Positions 16,364 to 25,164 of a stretch of DNA of 40,378 nt are shown here, piece by piece. The stretch's first letter is position 1. Each line of letters begins with the position of its first letter. The translations under genes were made by a program, and so were the position numbers. This DNA is from Granulosicoccus sp. (GTDB taxonomy: Bacteria > Pseudomonadota > Gammaproteobacteria > Granulosicoccales > Granulosicoccaceae). The stretch is taken from NCBI GenBank assembly GCA_013002205.1, contig JABDKN010000150.1, positions 1-40,378 on the forward strand, in the 5' to 3' direction. The notes below the pieces were generated by a model that was given only the letters and a program-made list of their open reading frames with translations, did no database searches and was not told the DNA's origin.

Positions 16364-17626
16364 CAGTGCCAGCACAAACAGGAGCCACGTTGCTGCACCG
16401 CCATTCAGGGACGTACTGAACACCGGGGCCAGCGGATCTTCCACGGCACTGGCAGCCGCCAGTGCCGGTGCCGGGTTGCCTGATTTGTCAGCGTTGTTGC
16501 CCGGGTTGTCGTCAGGCGTCTTGGAGCTGACAACCGCCGTCAGTTCCTCGACGGCAAGTCGACGATCCAGATCCAGGACCAGGATGCTGCTGCTGCTGGC
16601 GGGAAGTCGTTCCAGCAGGCAGGACACCCTGCCGGAATCCGCTGAACTGCATTGCCAGCCATTGTCGCTGTGACCCAGCAGCCTGCCCTCACCGAAGGTG
16701 ACCGACAGTTCAATGGTGTGAGCGCCCTGCGCGTGGTCATTGCTTACCTGAATGGTCGCCTCGGAACTCTGCCCGTCGGTGTACACATGAGTGACGACCG
16801 ACAGATCAGAGGCGTACAGATTCGCAATGGCCGCCAGGTCTCCCGGGCTGGGGCTCCTTCGCTGCCCGATAGTGTCCGCAGAGCCGACCAGTGGCGTGAT
16901 CGTCGGTTTACCATTGAGTGTGAAGTTGTTGGGACCGTAATGCATGATCGAGGAGTAATCGTATTCTCCCAGCACGCGCGATCCGGCATCGGCAATGTTG
17001 AAGTTGTGCCGTTTCTCCGGATCGATGTTGTCCCAGTGAATAGTGATGAACTGATCCCGATCCGGTCTGGTGTGTTCATGTTCAAGGCCGAGCGCGTGTC
17101 CAATCTCATGCATCACACTGCCTGCCGCACAATTGGACGCTACCCATATTTCCTGAACACCGCCACGCCTACCTACCCATGAAGCGCAGCCCGGGCCCGG
17201 CTGAAACAATATGGAATCGGCCGGCGTGGCCGCCCCACCACCCCACTGCTGCAACGGCAGCAGAGTGACGCCGCTGGCCCTGTTCCAGTGCTCCACGGCG
17301 GTCTCGATAGCGGCGACACTGGCCTCGGACAGTGCCGGATCGATGGCAAACGGCACGATACCGTCCACCCAGAGCTGAACGTTCGCCGGCAGGGCAATCG
17401 ATCGCCGCTTGTGTGACTGTTCCACCAGGATATCGCCTTCGATCAACTCAGGCGCTGACCATTCGACCGGGGTATCAGCGCCGGCAAATGAGGCCATCGT
17501 CACCAGCTGTAGTGCACCGCCGAGAAAAACCGCAGTTGACCAGAGCGAGTGCGGGCGCGATGCAGTCTGACAAGCATCGTCCACACTGGGCCGATGGGAC
17601 TGAGTGCACGTTCGCGACACGGACAA
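16301..17626 (-). CDS. Secreted astacin-type (M12A) zinc metalloprotease with GlyGly-CTERM-like tail
   Basis: Numbered from TTG 17626. A signal peptide (hydrophobic stretch about 30-48, AGA-DT) precedes a catalytic domain with HEIGHALGLEHEHTRPDRD at 173-191, the astacin zinc site HExxHxxGxxHExxRxDRD, and the Met-turn SIMHY at 226-230. After about 275 comes a beta-rich DUF11/CARDB-like domain. The C-terminus has GG at 409-410, a hydrophobic helix and basic residues, resembling a GlyGly-CTERM sorting signal for rhombosortase, though 15 residues follow it. The start is uncertain: TTG 17626 and GTG 17620 are both possible. It should act on proteins or peptides outside the cell. The 3' end overlaps the convergent STN-like gene by 63 bp. 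Confidence 0.85.
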   Translation of the reverse strand: MSVSRTCTQSHRPSVDDACQTASRPHSLWSTAVFLGGALQLVTMASFAGADTPVEWSAPELIEGDILVEQSHKRRSIALPANVQLWVDGIVPFAIDPALSEASVAAIETAVEHWNRASGVTLLPLQQWGGGAATPADSILFQPGPGCASWVGRRGGVQEIWVASNCAAGSVMHEIGHALGLEHEHTRPDRDQFITIHWDNIDPEKRHNFNIADAGSRVLGEYDYSSIMHYGPNNFTLNGKPTITPLVGSADTIGQRRSPSPGDLAAIANLYASDLSVVTHVYTDGQSSEATIQVSNDHAQGAHTIELSVTFGEGRLLGHSDNGWQCSSADSGRVSCLLERLPASSSSILVLDLDRRLAVEELTAVVSSKTPDDNPGNNADKSGNPAPALAAASAVEDPLAPVFSTSLNGGAATWLLFVLALLLFYRQSGCRVDGQASDRIE

Positions 17627-17757
17627 ATCTCGAAAAAGATGGCTTGTGTCTCAAATCGGCCAGATTGATCGAATCTTGAACCGTGCCAGGTGCCAACCCC
17701 GCCCGCACCGCCTCTGACGATGACTGCAGTCTTCACTTCCAGCCCGTCAACATGGGC

Positions 17758-18585
17758 CTATAACCGGTTGTGAGCCTTCGTCCGATTGACGATCATTGCC
17801 CCGATTTCCTCCACTGACATGCGAGTGGTATTCAGATATGGCACCTGGTGCGAACGAAACAGCGACTCTGCCTGGGCTATCTCTCGCTGGCAGGTTGCGG
17901 CCGTACTGTAGGTGGAACCCTGATAGCGCTGCTGGCGGATTTGCAACAGCCTGAAGGGATCGATGGTCAGCGCGAACAGCTTGTCACGGAACGGCAGCAG
18001 TGCCTGGGGTAACTCCCTGGACGACAGCTCATGACTGGTCAGCGGATAGTTGGACACGTACAGTCCGTAGTGCAGTGACAGGTACAGTGAAGCCGGCGTC
18101 TTGCCGCAACGCGACACACCCACGATGATCAGGTCAGCCTGCCCGTAGTGGTCGGTTTCCATGCCGTCATCGGTCTGCAACGCAAAGTGCACGGCGGCTA
18201 TGCGCGACGTATACGCCTTTTCATCCTTGACGCCATGCGACTTGCCGATCGTATGCGAGGATTTGACTCCCAGGTGTTTTTCCATGGGACCGATAAAAGT
18301 GTGGAACAGATCAAATACTTCTGTATCAGACTGATTGAAATGCTCTCTTAGTTCATCATTGACCATGGTCAGGAATATCAGTGGCGCGGTACCTGTCTGC
18401 GTGCGAATCAGATTGCAGCGCCGTACCAGCTCCAATGCCTTGTCGGTGGAATCGACGAACGTAAAAGTTTCTATGTTGAAATCGATACCGGGAAATTGAC
18501 TCAACAGGCTGTGTGCCATGGCTTCGGCGGTCAATCCCGTGCGATCCGAGACGATGAACGCATGGCGTTTGCGTGGATTGGGCAT
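17758..18585 (-). CDS. ppsR: Phosphoenolpyruvate synthase regulatory protein (bifunctional kinase/pyrophosphorylase)
   Basis: A 275-residue DUF299 protein. The P-loop GVSRCGKT lies at 156-163, the N-terminal FIVSDRTGLTAEAMAHSLLSQF is typical, and the Ser/Thr segment SYTSRI-like (AYTSRIAAVHF) before the P-loop is conserved. PPSR switches PEP synthase off by ADP-dependent phosphorylation of a threonine near the catalytic histidine and switches it on again by Pi-dependent removal. It is divergent from ppsA across 197 bp, the common arrangement in gammaproteobacteria, which supports both assignments. Confidence 0.96.
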   Translation of the reverse strand: MPNPRKRHAFIVSDRTGLTAEAMAHSLLSQFPGIDFNIETFTFVDSTDKALELVRRCNLIRTQTGTAPLIFLTMVNDELREHFNQSDTEVFDLFHTFIGPMEKHLGVKSSHTIGKSHGVKDEKAYTSRIAAVHFALQTDDGMETDHYGQADLIIVGVSRCGKTPASLYLSLHYGLYVSNYPLTSHELSSRELPQALLPFRDKLFALTIDPFRLLQIRQQRYQGSTYSTAATCQREIAQAESLFRSHQVPYLNTTRMSVEEIGAMIVNRTKAHNRL

Positions 18586-18782
18586 GACAAGCAGGTCTCG
18601 TGGCTAACGTGTACGGGTATTTCCTTTACTATGGTGCCCACTTTGCGTCACTGCGGTTTTTCAAGCAAGTTTCATGCGGGTCGCTATAGTGTTCGCAGGG
18701 GTTCACCTCCGGGACGGTCCTCATCACCATTCCTGCAGCAGATCGACGGCCAGCCTCGCACGGCCGATGAACGGGAGTTCAA
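18586..18782. promoter_or_regulatory. Divergent ppsR/ppsA promoter region
   Basis: This 197-bp gap must hold both promoters. A TATAGT hexamer near 18692 could be a ppsA -10 element, but no -35 sits at 16-18 bp. I see no clear operator palindrome. Confidence 0.4.
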
Positions 18783-21149
18783 GTGACTCAATACATCCGC
18801 TGGTTCAAAGAACTGGGTATGAACGATGTACCCGAGGTCGGGGGCAAGAATGCATCGCTGGGCGAAATGATCGCCAACCTGTCTACGCTCGGTATCACGG
18901 TACCGGACGGCTTTGCCACCACGGCCGATTCGTATCGCGAACATCTGCGACACGGTGGCCTGGATGCCCGAATCAATGCACGACTGGACGAGCTGGATAC
19001 CAACGACATGCAGGCGCTGGCGAGCACCGGTGCCGACATTCGGCAATGGATCATCGATGCCCCTCTACCCGATGGACTCGTCAACGCCGTCAGCGAGGCA
19101 TGGAATTCGATCCGTGAGGCCACAGGCGGTACGATTGCCGTTGCGGTGCGCTCTTCGGCAACGGCCGAGGACCTGCCGGAAGCCTCCTTTGCGGGACAAC
19201 AGGAAACCTTCCTGAACGTCCGGACGCTGGACGAGGTATTGCAGAGAATCCGCCAGGTTTTCGCATCTCTTTACAATGATCGAGCCATAACGTACCGCGT
19301 TCACCAGGGATTCACGCATGCCGAGGTAGCCCTGTCCGCCGGTATCCAGCAAATGGTCCGCAGTGATATTGGCGCCAGCGGTGTCATGTTCACCATCGAT
19401 ACGGAATCAGGATACAGCGACGCGGTGTTCATCACCTCATCATGGGGACTGGGTGAGTGTGTGGTCCAGGGTTCAGTCAATCCCGATGAGTTCTATGTAC
19501 ACAAACCGACGCTGGCGGCAGGCAGACCTGCCATTCTCAAGCGCAGCAGAGGCAGCAAACGCATCAAGATGGTCCATGGCCAGACCACGGCTGTGGATAC
19601 CGTCGATGTGGACACCTTCGATCAGCTGCGTTTCTCGCTGACTGATGACGACGTGCAATCCCTGGCATCGATGGCCGTCACTATCGAGAATCACTACGGC
19701 AGACCCATGGACATTGAATGGGGAAAGGATGGGGGAGATGGCAGGCTCTACATTCTGCAGGCACGTCCGGAAACCGTCGAGTCCCGCGCCAACCGCAATG
19801 TCATTACACGTTACCGACTGGACGAACACAGGGCAACCGTGCTCGCCAGCGGTCGGAGTATCGGACAGCGCATCGGATCCGGTGCGGTGCGTCTGGTCAG
19901 CAGCATCCGGGAGATAGGCAGCGTCCAGTCCGGGGACGTACTGGTCACCGACATGACGGATCCGGATTGGGAACCGGTGATGAAAAAAGCCTCGGCGATC
20001 GTCACGAACCGGGGTGGCCGGACATGCCATGCTGCCATCATCGCCCGTGAACTGGGAGTGCCTGCCGTTGTCGGCTGTAACGATGCCACCAGCAGACTCA
20101 CAGACGGCCAGACGGTGACCGTCAGCTGTGCCGAGGGGGACACCGGCTACGTCTATGAGGGTGATCTGTCATTCGACGTCACGGAAACGCAGCTTGACAA
20201 GTTGCCTGAACTGCCTTTCAAGCTCACGATGAATGTCGGCAATCCCGAGCGTGCCTTTGGCTTCAGCCGGTTGCCGCATCACGGAATCGGCCTGGCTCGG
20301 CTGGAGTTCATCATCAGTAATACCATCGGCGTCCACCCTAAGGCGCTGCTCAATCACGACGCCATGCCGGAGGACGTCCAGCAGCAGATTGCTGAACGCT
20401 CCGCCGGCTATGCCGACCCGGTCAGCTTCTACGTCGACAAGATCGCCGAAGGAGTGGCCATGCTTGCGGCTGCCTTCGCACCGCACCCGGTGATCGTTCG
20501 ACTGTCCGACTTCAAATCCAACGAATACCACAACATGATCGGCGGTTCACTGTTCGAACCGGACGAGGAGAACCCGATGATCGGTTTCCGCGGGGCTTCC
20601 CGATACCTGTCCTCGTCGTTCTCCGATTGCTTCGAGCTGGAGTGCCGCGCATTGAAGCACGTCAGAGAAGACATGGGGTTTCGCAACGTCGAACTGATGG
20701 TGCCGTTCGTTCGGACACTGGACGAAGCCGATCAGGTCCTGGCGCTGATGGCGGAACACGGATTGCAGCGTGGCCAGCAGGATCTTCGCGTGGTGATGAT
20801 GTGCGAGGTACCGAGCAATGCGATCCTTGCGGATGAATTTCTCCACAGATTCGACGGTTTTTCCATCGGGTCGAACGATCTGACCCAGCTCACGCTGGGC
20901 CTGGACAGGGACTCGGGACTGGTGGCTCACTTGTTCGATGAACGTGACCCGGCAGTGAAAAAATTGCTGGCCCTGGCTATCAGTGCGGCTCGCCAGCAGG
21001 ACAAGTACGTCGGCATCTGCGGACAGGGACCGTCTGATCATCCGGATCTGGCGCGCTGGCTGATGGAGCAGGGAATTTCCAGCGTATCACTGAACCCGGA
21101 CACGATCGTCGAGACCTGGCAATTCCTGGCAGAGCAGACGTCCGCCTGA
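18783..21149 (+). CDS. ppsA: Phosphoenolpyruvate synthase
   Basis: A 788-residue protein, normal for the family. It starts at GTG 18783 with GGGAG five bases upstream; the N-terminus ([23 protein letters not shown]) is that of PpsA. Domains in order: ATP-grasp nucleotide-binding domain (about 1-340), swivelling phosphohistidine domain with GGRTCHAAI and catalytic His416 preceded by the threonine that PPSR modifies, and the PEP/pyruvate-binding TIM barrel with [17 protein letters not shown] and [11 protein letters not shown]. The enzyme makes PEP, AMP and Pi from pyruvate, ATP and water for gluconeogenesis. The KOW-like gene starts 17 bases after the stop. Confidence 0.97.
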   Translation: MTQYIRWFKELGMNDVPEVGGKNASLGEMIANLSTLGITVPDGFATTADSYREHLRHGGLDARINARLDELDTNDMQALASTGADIRQWIIDAPLPDGLVNAVSEAWNSIREATGGTIAVAVRSSATAEDLPEASFAGQQETFLNVRTLDEVLQRIRQVFASLYNDRAITYRVHQGFTHAEVALSAGIQQMVRSDIGASGVMFTIDTESGYSDAVFITSSWGLGECVVQGSVNPDEFYVHKPTLAAGRPAILKRSRGSKRIKMVHGQTTAVDTVDVDTFDQLRFSLTDDDVQSLASMAVTIENHYGRPMDIEWGKDGGDGRLYILQARPETVESRANRNVITRYRLDEHRATVLASGRSIGQRIGSGAVRLVSSIREIGSVQSGDVLVTDMTDPDWEPVMKKASAIVTNRGGRTCHAAIIARELGVPAVVGCNDATSRLTDGQTVTVSCAEGDTGYVYEGDLSFDVTETQLDKLPELPFKLTMNVGNPERAFGFSRLPHHGIGLARLEFIISNTIGVHPKALLNHDAMPEDVQQQIAERSAGYADPVSFYVDKIAEGVAMLAAAFAPHPVIVRLSDFKSNEYHNMIGGSLFEPDEENPMIGFRGASRYLSSSFSDCFELECRALKHVREDMGFRNVELMVPFVRTLDEADQVLALMAEHGLQRGQQDLRVVMMCEVPSNAILADEFLHRFDGFSIGSNDLTQLTLGLDRDSGLVAHLFDERDPAVKKLLALAISAARQQDKYVGICGQGPSDHPDLARWLMEQGISSVSLNPDTIVETWQFLAEQTSA

Positions 21150-21166
21150 GGGATACCGTTGTCGCC

Positions 21167-21595
21167 ATGAGCAAACCTGAAGACAAAGACCCGGCGGACA
21201 AGCGTTTCTGGCGAGCAATGCAAAAGGAGGCACCTGCGCCTCGCAGGACGCAGACGCCCGGAGTGGTTGACCTGACCGCTGACCTCTCCTCTCTCAGCGT
21301 CGAGGAGCTTGCGCATCGCCGCCGTGCACTGCGCTCCATGCTCGCGGCCAGTGAAGCGCGCCAGCAACAGGTATTGCGCAGCCGACTGCCAGCCCTCACT
21401 CAGGGCCTCGTGGTGCGAATCAAGAGTGGAAAATTCAAGCATCGCCAGGGTACCGTGGTGGATGCGGACTACATCCGGAGTCGTGTACTGTTGAACATCC
21501 AGGACGAGGCCGAGTCCCAGTGGCTTGAGTTCGCCAGGATTACCGCCGTGAGCGACGACGACTCTGCTGACACGGCAGACGAAAGTAGTCAGTAG
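21167..21595 (+). CDS. Small KOW-like protein of unknown function
   Basis: A 142-residue hydrophilic protein. Residues about 80-115 (GLVVRIKSGKFKHRQGTVVDADYIRSRVLLNI) resemble a KOW motif: a basic strand, G-x-x-x-x-x-x-G-T-V-V and a following strand, as in ribosomal L24/NusG-type proteins. A helical segment rich in Arg and Ala precedes it and both ends are charged. The gene lies between ppsA (17 bp) and the HTTM-DCC gene (12 bp), so it is probably co-transcribed with them. RNA or ribosome contact is possible but unproven. Confidence 0.7.
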   Translation: MSKPEDKDPADKRFWRAMQKEAPAPRRTQTPGVVDLTADLSSLSVEELAHRRRALRSMLAASEARQQQVLRSRLPALTQGLVVRIKSGKFKHRQGTVVDADYIRSRVLLNIQDEAESQWLEFARITAVSDDDSADTADESSQ

Positions 21596-21607
21596 AGGAA
21601 GTCCGCG

Positions 21608-23434
21608 ATGTACCTCGTCAGACGTGTGTTCAGCCTGGATCTGCGATCGATAGCGCTGTTCCGTATCCTGCTTGCACTGCTGTTGCTGACAGATCTGCTG
21701 CTGCGCAGCGTCGACATGTCCACTTTCTATACCGACGCCGGCGTGCTGCCGCGACTGCAGTGGCTGGAACTGACACATGGCTGGCACTGGTCCATTCACG
21801 CGGCCAGCGGCGAACTCTGGTGGCAGGCACTGCTGTTCCTGATGGCCGGGATCGCAGCCACGGCACTGCTGTTCGGTTATCGCAGTAAACTGGCGGCACT
21901 CGCCTCATTCATCCTGCTCACCTCGTTGATGAATCGCAATGGATTGTTACTGCAAGGCGGTGACAACCTGCTGGTCGTGATGAGCTTCTGGGCACTGTTT
22001 CTACCGCTGGGCGCTCGCTGGTCGTTTGACAGCGCACTGCAACCGGTGCTGGCGGACAACCCCAACGCCCTGCCCTCCACCGCAAACCGGGAGCAGCCGT
22101 ATTTTTCAGTAGCCACCATTGCAATCGTCTTCCAGGTGCTTTACCTGTACGTCTTCACCGCCATGATGAAGACGGGTGATGCCTGGGTAACCCGCTTCGA
22201 CGCGGCCTATTACGCGGTCAGTCTCCAACACTTTGCCACCCCCGTCGGTGACTGGATTCGGCAATTTCCCGGCTTGCTGAAACTTGCCACCGTCTACGTG
22301 CTGTCAGTGGAATTCGTTGCGCCATTTCTGGTCCTGTGTCCATTCATGTGGCCCTGGGTTCGAGTGAGCGGCTTGCTGCTGCTGGCCTCACTGCATGCAG
22401 CCTTTCTGCTGATGCTGCACATCGGACTGTTCCCACTGATAGATTTCATGGCGCTGAGCCTGCTTATCCCGGGGGCCGTATGGATCAGAGTGCGCAGCAG
22501 CGAGCGCCAGCTGGCCTTGCAACGACGGCTGCAATCGATCGTCATGTACTTCGACGAGGACTGCGGTTTCTGTCTGAAAATGTGCCTGATTCTGCGAGCT
22601 TTCCTGTTACCACAACGTGTGCAGATAATACCGGCGCAAAACCATCCCGACATTCATGCTGTCATGGAACGCGAGAATTCCTGGGTCATCCGTGATGCTG
22701 AGGGCAAACTCTACACGCACTGGCATGCCATGGCCTTCCTGTTCTCCCAGCGCTGGCCATTCAAGCCACTGGGCTGGCTCATGTCGCATCCACCTCTGAT
22801 CGGGATGGGCAATGGCATCTATCGCTGGGTAGCATCGAACAGGGGGCTGATGGGGTCCCTCACCAGCCAGGTACTGCCGTACCGCGTACTGCGCGTCAGG
22901 CCTTCACTGGCAGGTTCCGTGCTGGCCGGGGTGTGCTTCTACGTCGTTACCGCGTTCAATGTCTACGAACTGCCCGGGTACCGAGGCCAGATGCCCCAGC
23001 ACGTCAATCACCTGGCTCGTGCCCTGCGACTGGACCAACGCTGGGACATGTTTGCCCCATTCCCACTGACCAATTCCTCATACCTGCTGATACCAGGCAC
23101 GCTCAGGAGTGGCGAGCAGGTTGATCTGTACACCCTGACCTCGAGCAAGCCGGCGTGGCAGGCCCCCGAGCGCTTCTACCCCCTGTATGACAGTTATCGC
23201 TGGCGCAAATACCTTGGGCGCGTCGATGGCCACAGTAACAACGCCGTGCGCCTGGCCCTGGGCAGCTATCTGTGCAGGCAGTGGAACGAGCAGCCCAGGG
23301 CACGCGAAACTCAACTGGCCACTCTCGAAATTTTCGTGGTCAAATTGCAGACAAACACGCAGGGAGCGCCAAAGGTCGAGTCGCGTCGCAGAATCTGGAG
23401 ACACTGGTGCTACGCCGAGTTTGCAGATCCCTGA
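21608..23434 (+). CDS. HTTM membrane protein fused to a DCC1-like thiol-disulfide domain
   Basis: A 608-residue protein. Residues 1-300 form an HTTM (vitamin K-dependent gamma-carboxylase-like) domain: FRILLALLLLTDLLLR, YTDAGVLPR, a HGWHWSIH segment and several membrane helices. Residues about 310-405 form a DCC1/DUF393 domain with YFDEDCGFC, redox pair Cys319 and Cys322, and later W-x-H-W. The last 170 residues include one more membrane helix (about 440-460) and a soluble region with a W-x-MFAPFPL motif seen in other HTTM proteins. Redox work on an envelope substrate is likely; vitamin K chemistry should not be assumed. It is convergent with the thioesterase, ten bases apart. Confidence 0.85.
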   Translation: MYLVRRVFSLDLRSIALFRILLALLLLTDLLLRSVDMSTFYTDAGVLPRLQWLELTHGWHWSIHAASGELWWQALLFLMAGIAATALLFGYRSKLAALASFILLTSLMNRNGLLLQGGDNLLVVMSFWALFLPLGARWSFDSALQPVLADNPNALPSTANREQPYFSVATIAIVFQVLYLYVFTAMMKTGDAWVTRFDAAYYAVSLQHFATPVGDWIRQFPGLLKLATVYVLSVEFVAPFLVLCPFMWPWVRVSGLLLLASLHAAFLLMLHIGLFPLIDFMALSLLIPGAVWIRVRSSERQLALQRRLQSIVMYFDEDCGFCLKMCLILRAFLLPQRVQIIPAQNHPDIHAVMERENSWVIRDAEGKLYTHWHAMAFLFSQRWPFKPLGWLMSHPPLIGMGNGIYRWVASNRGLMGSLTSQVLPYRVLRVRPSLAGSVLAGVCFYVVTAFNVYELPGYRGQMPQHVNHLARALRLDQRWDMFAPFPLTNSSYLLIPGTLRSGEQVDLYTLTSSKPAWQAPERFYPLYDSYRWRKYLGRVDGHSNNAVRLALGSYLCRQWNEQPRARETQLATLEIFVVKLQTNTQGAPKVESRRRIWRHWCYAEFADP

Positions 23435-23444
23435 AGGCGGCAAC

Positions 23445-23957
23445 TCAGCTCACGATATAACTGCCATGGCCTATGGCAATCAGCGACTGCTCATCATTCG
23501 TCAGCTTCATGCTGCACACGGCCACCCGTCGGCCAAGCCGCACGACCTCGGCTTCGGCGGTGAACTGCTTGCCGATACCCTGGCGCAGGAAATCCACCCG
23601 CAGGTCGATCGTGGCCAGCCTGGAGAATCGCTGCAGGATCTCCGCGCTGGTTTCGCTGGTGTGAAATCGGGAAATTCCCATCATCACTGCCAACCCACCC
23701 GCCACATCCAGAACCGAGGAGATGACACCACCGTGCAGTCGTCCGAACAGGTAGTGCCCGATCAGCTCAGGTCGCATGCGAAACCCTACACGCACGGGAC
23801 CAGGTTCCAGTTGTTCTATCGTAAAACCAAGAAATTCATTGAACGTGATCTTGTGCTCGAATAATGTCGTTATATCGCTGACAAGTTGCTGATGTTCACG
23901 CGCTGATCGACTCGCAGACGACACAACGTCGCTCGGGTTACCAGAAGTGGTTGTCAC
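23445..23957 (-). CDS. Hotdog-fold thioesterase (YigI/PaaI-like)
   Basis: A 170-residue single hotdog domain. The central helix GRLHGGVISSVLDVAGGLAVM carries the HGG and the conserved Asp of the PaaI/YigI thioesterase group, and the C-terminal strands (EAEVVRLGRRVAVCSMKL, IAIGHGSYIV) fit too. Such enzymes hydrolyse medium- or long-chain acyl-CoAs in the cytoplasm. Length and motif order resemble E. coli YigI. The first 25 residues are variable; an internal start is possible but none is clearly better. Confidence 0.85.
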   Translation of the reverse strand: MTTTSGNPSDVVSSASRSAREHQQLVSDITTLFEHKITFNEFLGFTIEQLEPGPVRVGFRMRPELIGHYLFGRLHGGVISSVLDVAGGLAVMMGISRFHTSETSAEILQRFSRLATIDLRVDFLRQGIGKQFTAEAEVVRLGRRVAVCSMKLTNDEQSLIAIGHGSYIVS

Positions 23958-24185
23958 GGTTAGACGTAATTCTCAAAAAATCGACCTCTACAGCATAGCA
24001 GCACCGTTGCTGATTACGTGCGTGGGTGAATCTGCAATGAAATGAGCCGATAGCTGAATCATGACAGCAAGGCTGGCTCCCCGAGCGAGCAACCCGGATT
24101 ATTCATGAAATCACCAGATCCTTCCGCATCCCCTTCGTTCGTCGCGGATTTCGTTGAGTCGGCAAACCCATAACGGTCATCAGTA
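23958..24185. other. Intergenic region between thioesterase and DUF4124 genes
   Basis: 228 bp between divergent starts. It contains an in-frame mini-ORF (24105-24173, 22 codons) without a ribosome site and no obvious terminator or operator. I take it as a divergent promoter region only. Confidence 0.4.
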
Positions 24186-25082
24186 ATGGCAACGGACGGG
24201 TTCACAAGGCGCAGTCTGTGTACGGCGCAGTCGGTGTGGCACTGGTTTCACGGCCAGCTGTCACCGGTCGCATTCTGCCTGTGCCTGATCGCAGCAGCCA
24301 TCGCCCAGACAAGCAGCGTGGAAGCGGCGATCTACAAGTGTGTGGATGCAGCCGGCAACACCACCTACACCGGTTATGCCTGTGAGCAGGACGAATCCAC
24401 CCGGCGAATATCCAAGGCCGCCACCGCAGTGCCCGGGTTCGATTGTCGAATAGCAGAAAAACTGGCGATCGATACAGCGCGGCGCATGCAGGCAGGTGAA
24501 ACTTCGGCAACGCTCTATGATAGCCACGGTGGCATGAACAGTCTCTCGCCACTTGCCATCGGACTGATCAGTTACATCTACGGGTTCGATGGCAACACCA
24601 CGGCCTCCTTCAGTCGGATAGCCACCCTTGCAACCGAACGCTGCAGGGTAGGCTCGTTTGGCAACAATCCACGCAGCTGTGATGCCTATCCACGTGACTT
24701 CATCGAGTCATTGGGAGGGTGCGAGTCTGCCCAGGGAAAAATTGACCAGGAGGTCAGTGTCATCTCCGGCGAAACACCCACGAGCCGACCTCCGACCATG
24801 AATCTGGACGGCTATGCGCTTCCGGAACTCGGTGAGGCTAATCCAGCGGTTCCTGTGACCTATGCAAAGCCGTCGACACCATCGAATGGACGCCAGATTC
24901 GACATGCCGACGACGCAGGTGCGGCGGTTGGCATCAGCCAGGCCAGGGCATCGTGTCTGTCGAGACTCAACGAGAGCCTGGAAGAGACAGTACGGCAGAT
25001 GAGAGCATCGCAGAGTGTCGCAACCCAGGAGCGACTGCGTGACCGGCAGCGCCAGTTGAAGAAGCAGCTGTCGCGCTGTTGA
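24186..25082 (+). CDS. Exported DUF4124 domain protein
   Basis: A 298-residue protein. A hydrophobic stretch at about 27-42 (PVAFCLCLIAAAIAQTSSVEA) acts as signal peptide or anchor and is followed at once by IYKCVDAAGNTTYTGYAC, the DUF4124 signature (Y-x-C-x-D-x-x-G-x-x-x-Y). The rest includes a conserved-looking block near 85-170 with several cysteines and a C-terminal helix rich in Arg, Gln and Glu that may be a short coiled coil. DUF4124 proteins are periplasmic and common in gammaproteobacteria; function is unknown. No good ribosome site precedes the ATG, so the start could lie a few codons further in. Confidence 0.75.
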   Translation: MATDGFTRRSLCTAQSVWHWFHGQLSPVAFCLCLIAAAIAQTSSVEAAIYKCVDAAGNTTYTGYACEQDESTRRISKAATAVPGFDCRIAEKLAIDTARRMQAGETSATLYDSHGGMNSLSPLAIGLISYIYGFDGNTTASFSRIATLATERCRVGSFGNNPRSCDAYPRDFIESLGGCESAQGKIDQEVSVISGETPTSRPPTMNLDGYALPELGEANPAVPVTYAKPSTPSNGRQIRHADDAGAAVGISQARASCLSRLNESLEETVRQMRASQSVATQERLRDRQRQLKKQLSRC

Positions 25083-25164
25083 TAGTGAATCCCCGTCATC
25101 GATGCACTGTATCGGTATAATTTAACCCCGGCGATCGCGCACGCCAGTATTCGACAATGCATGT

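Noticed and set aside
18680-18700. Promoter for ppsA with TATAGT as -10
   Set aside because: No -35 hexamer at proper spacing; kept only as part of the regulatory region.
24105-24173. 22-codon ORF upstream of the DUF4124 gene as a leader peptide
   Set aside because: No ribosome site, no run of regulatory codons and no downstream terminator/antiterminator pair.
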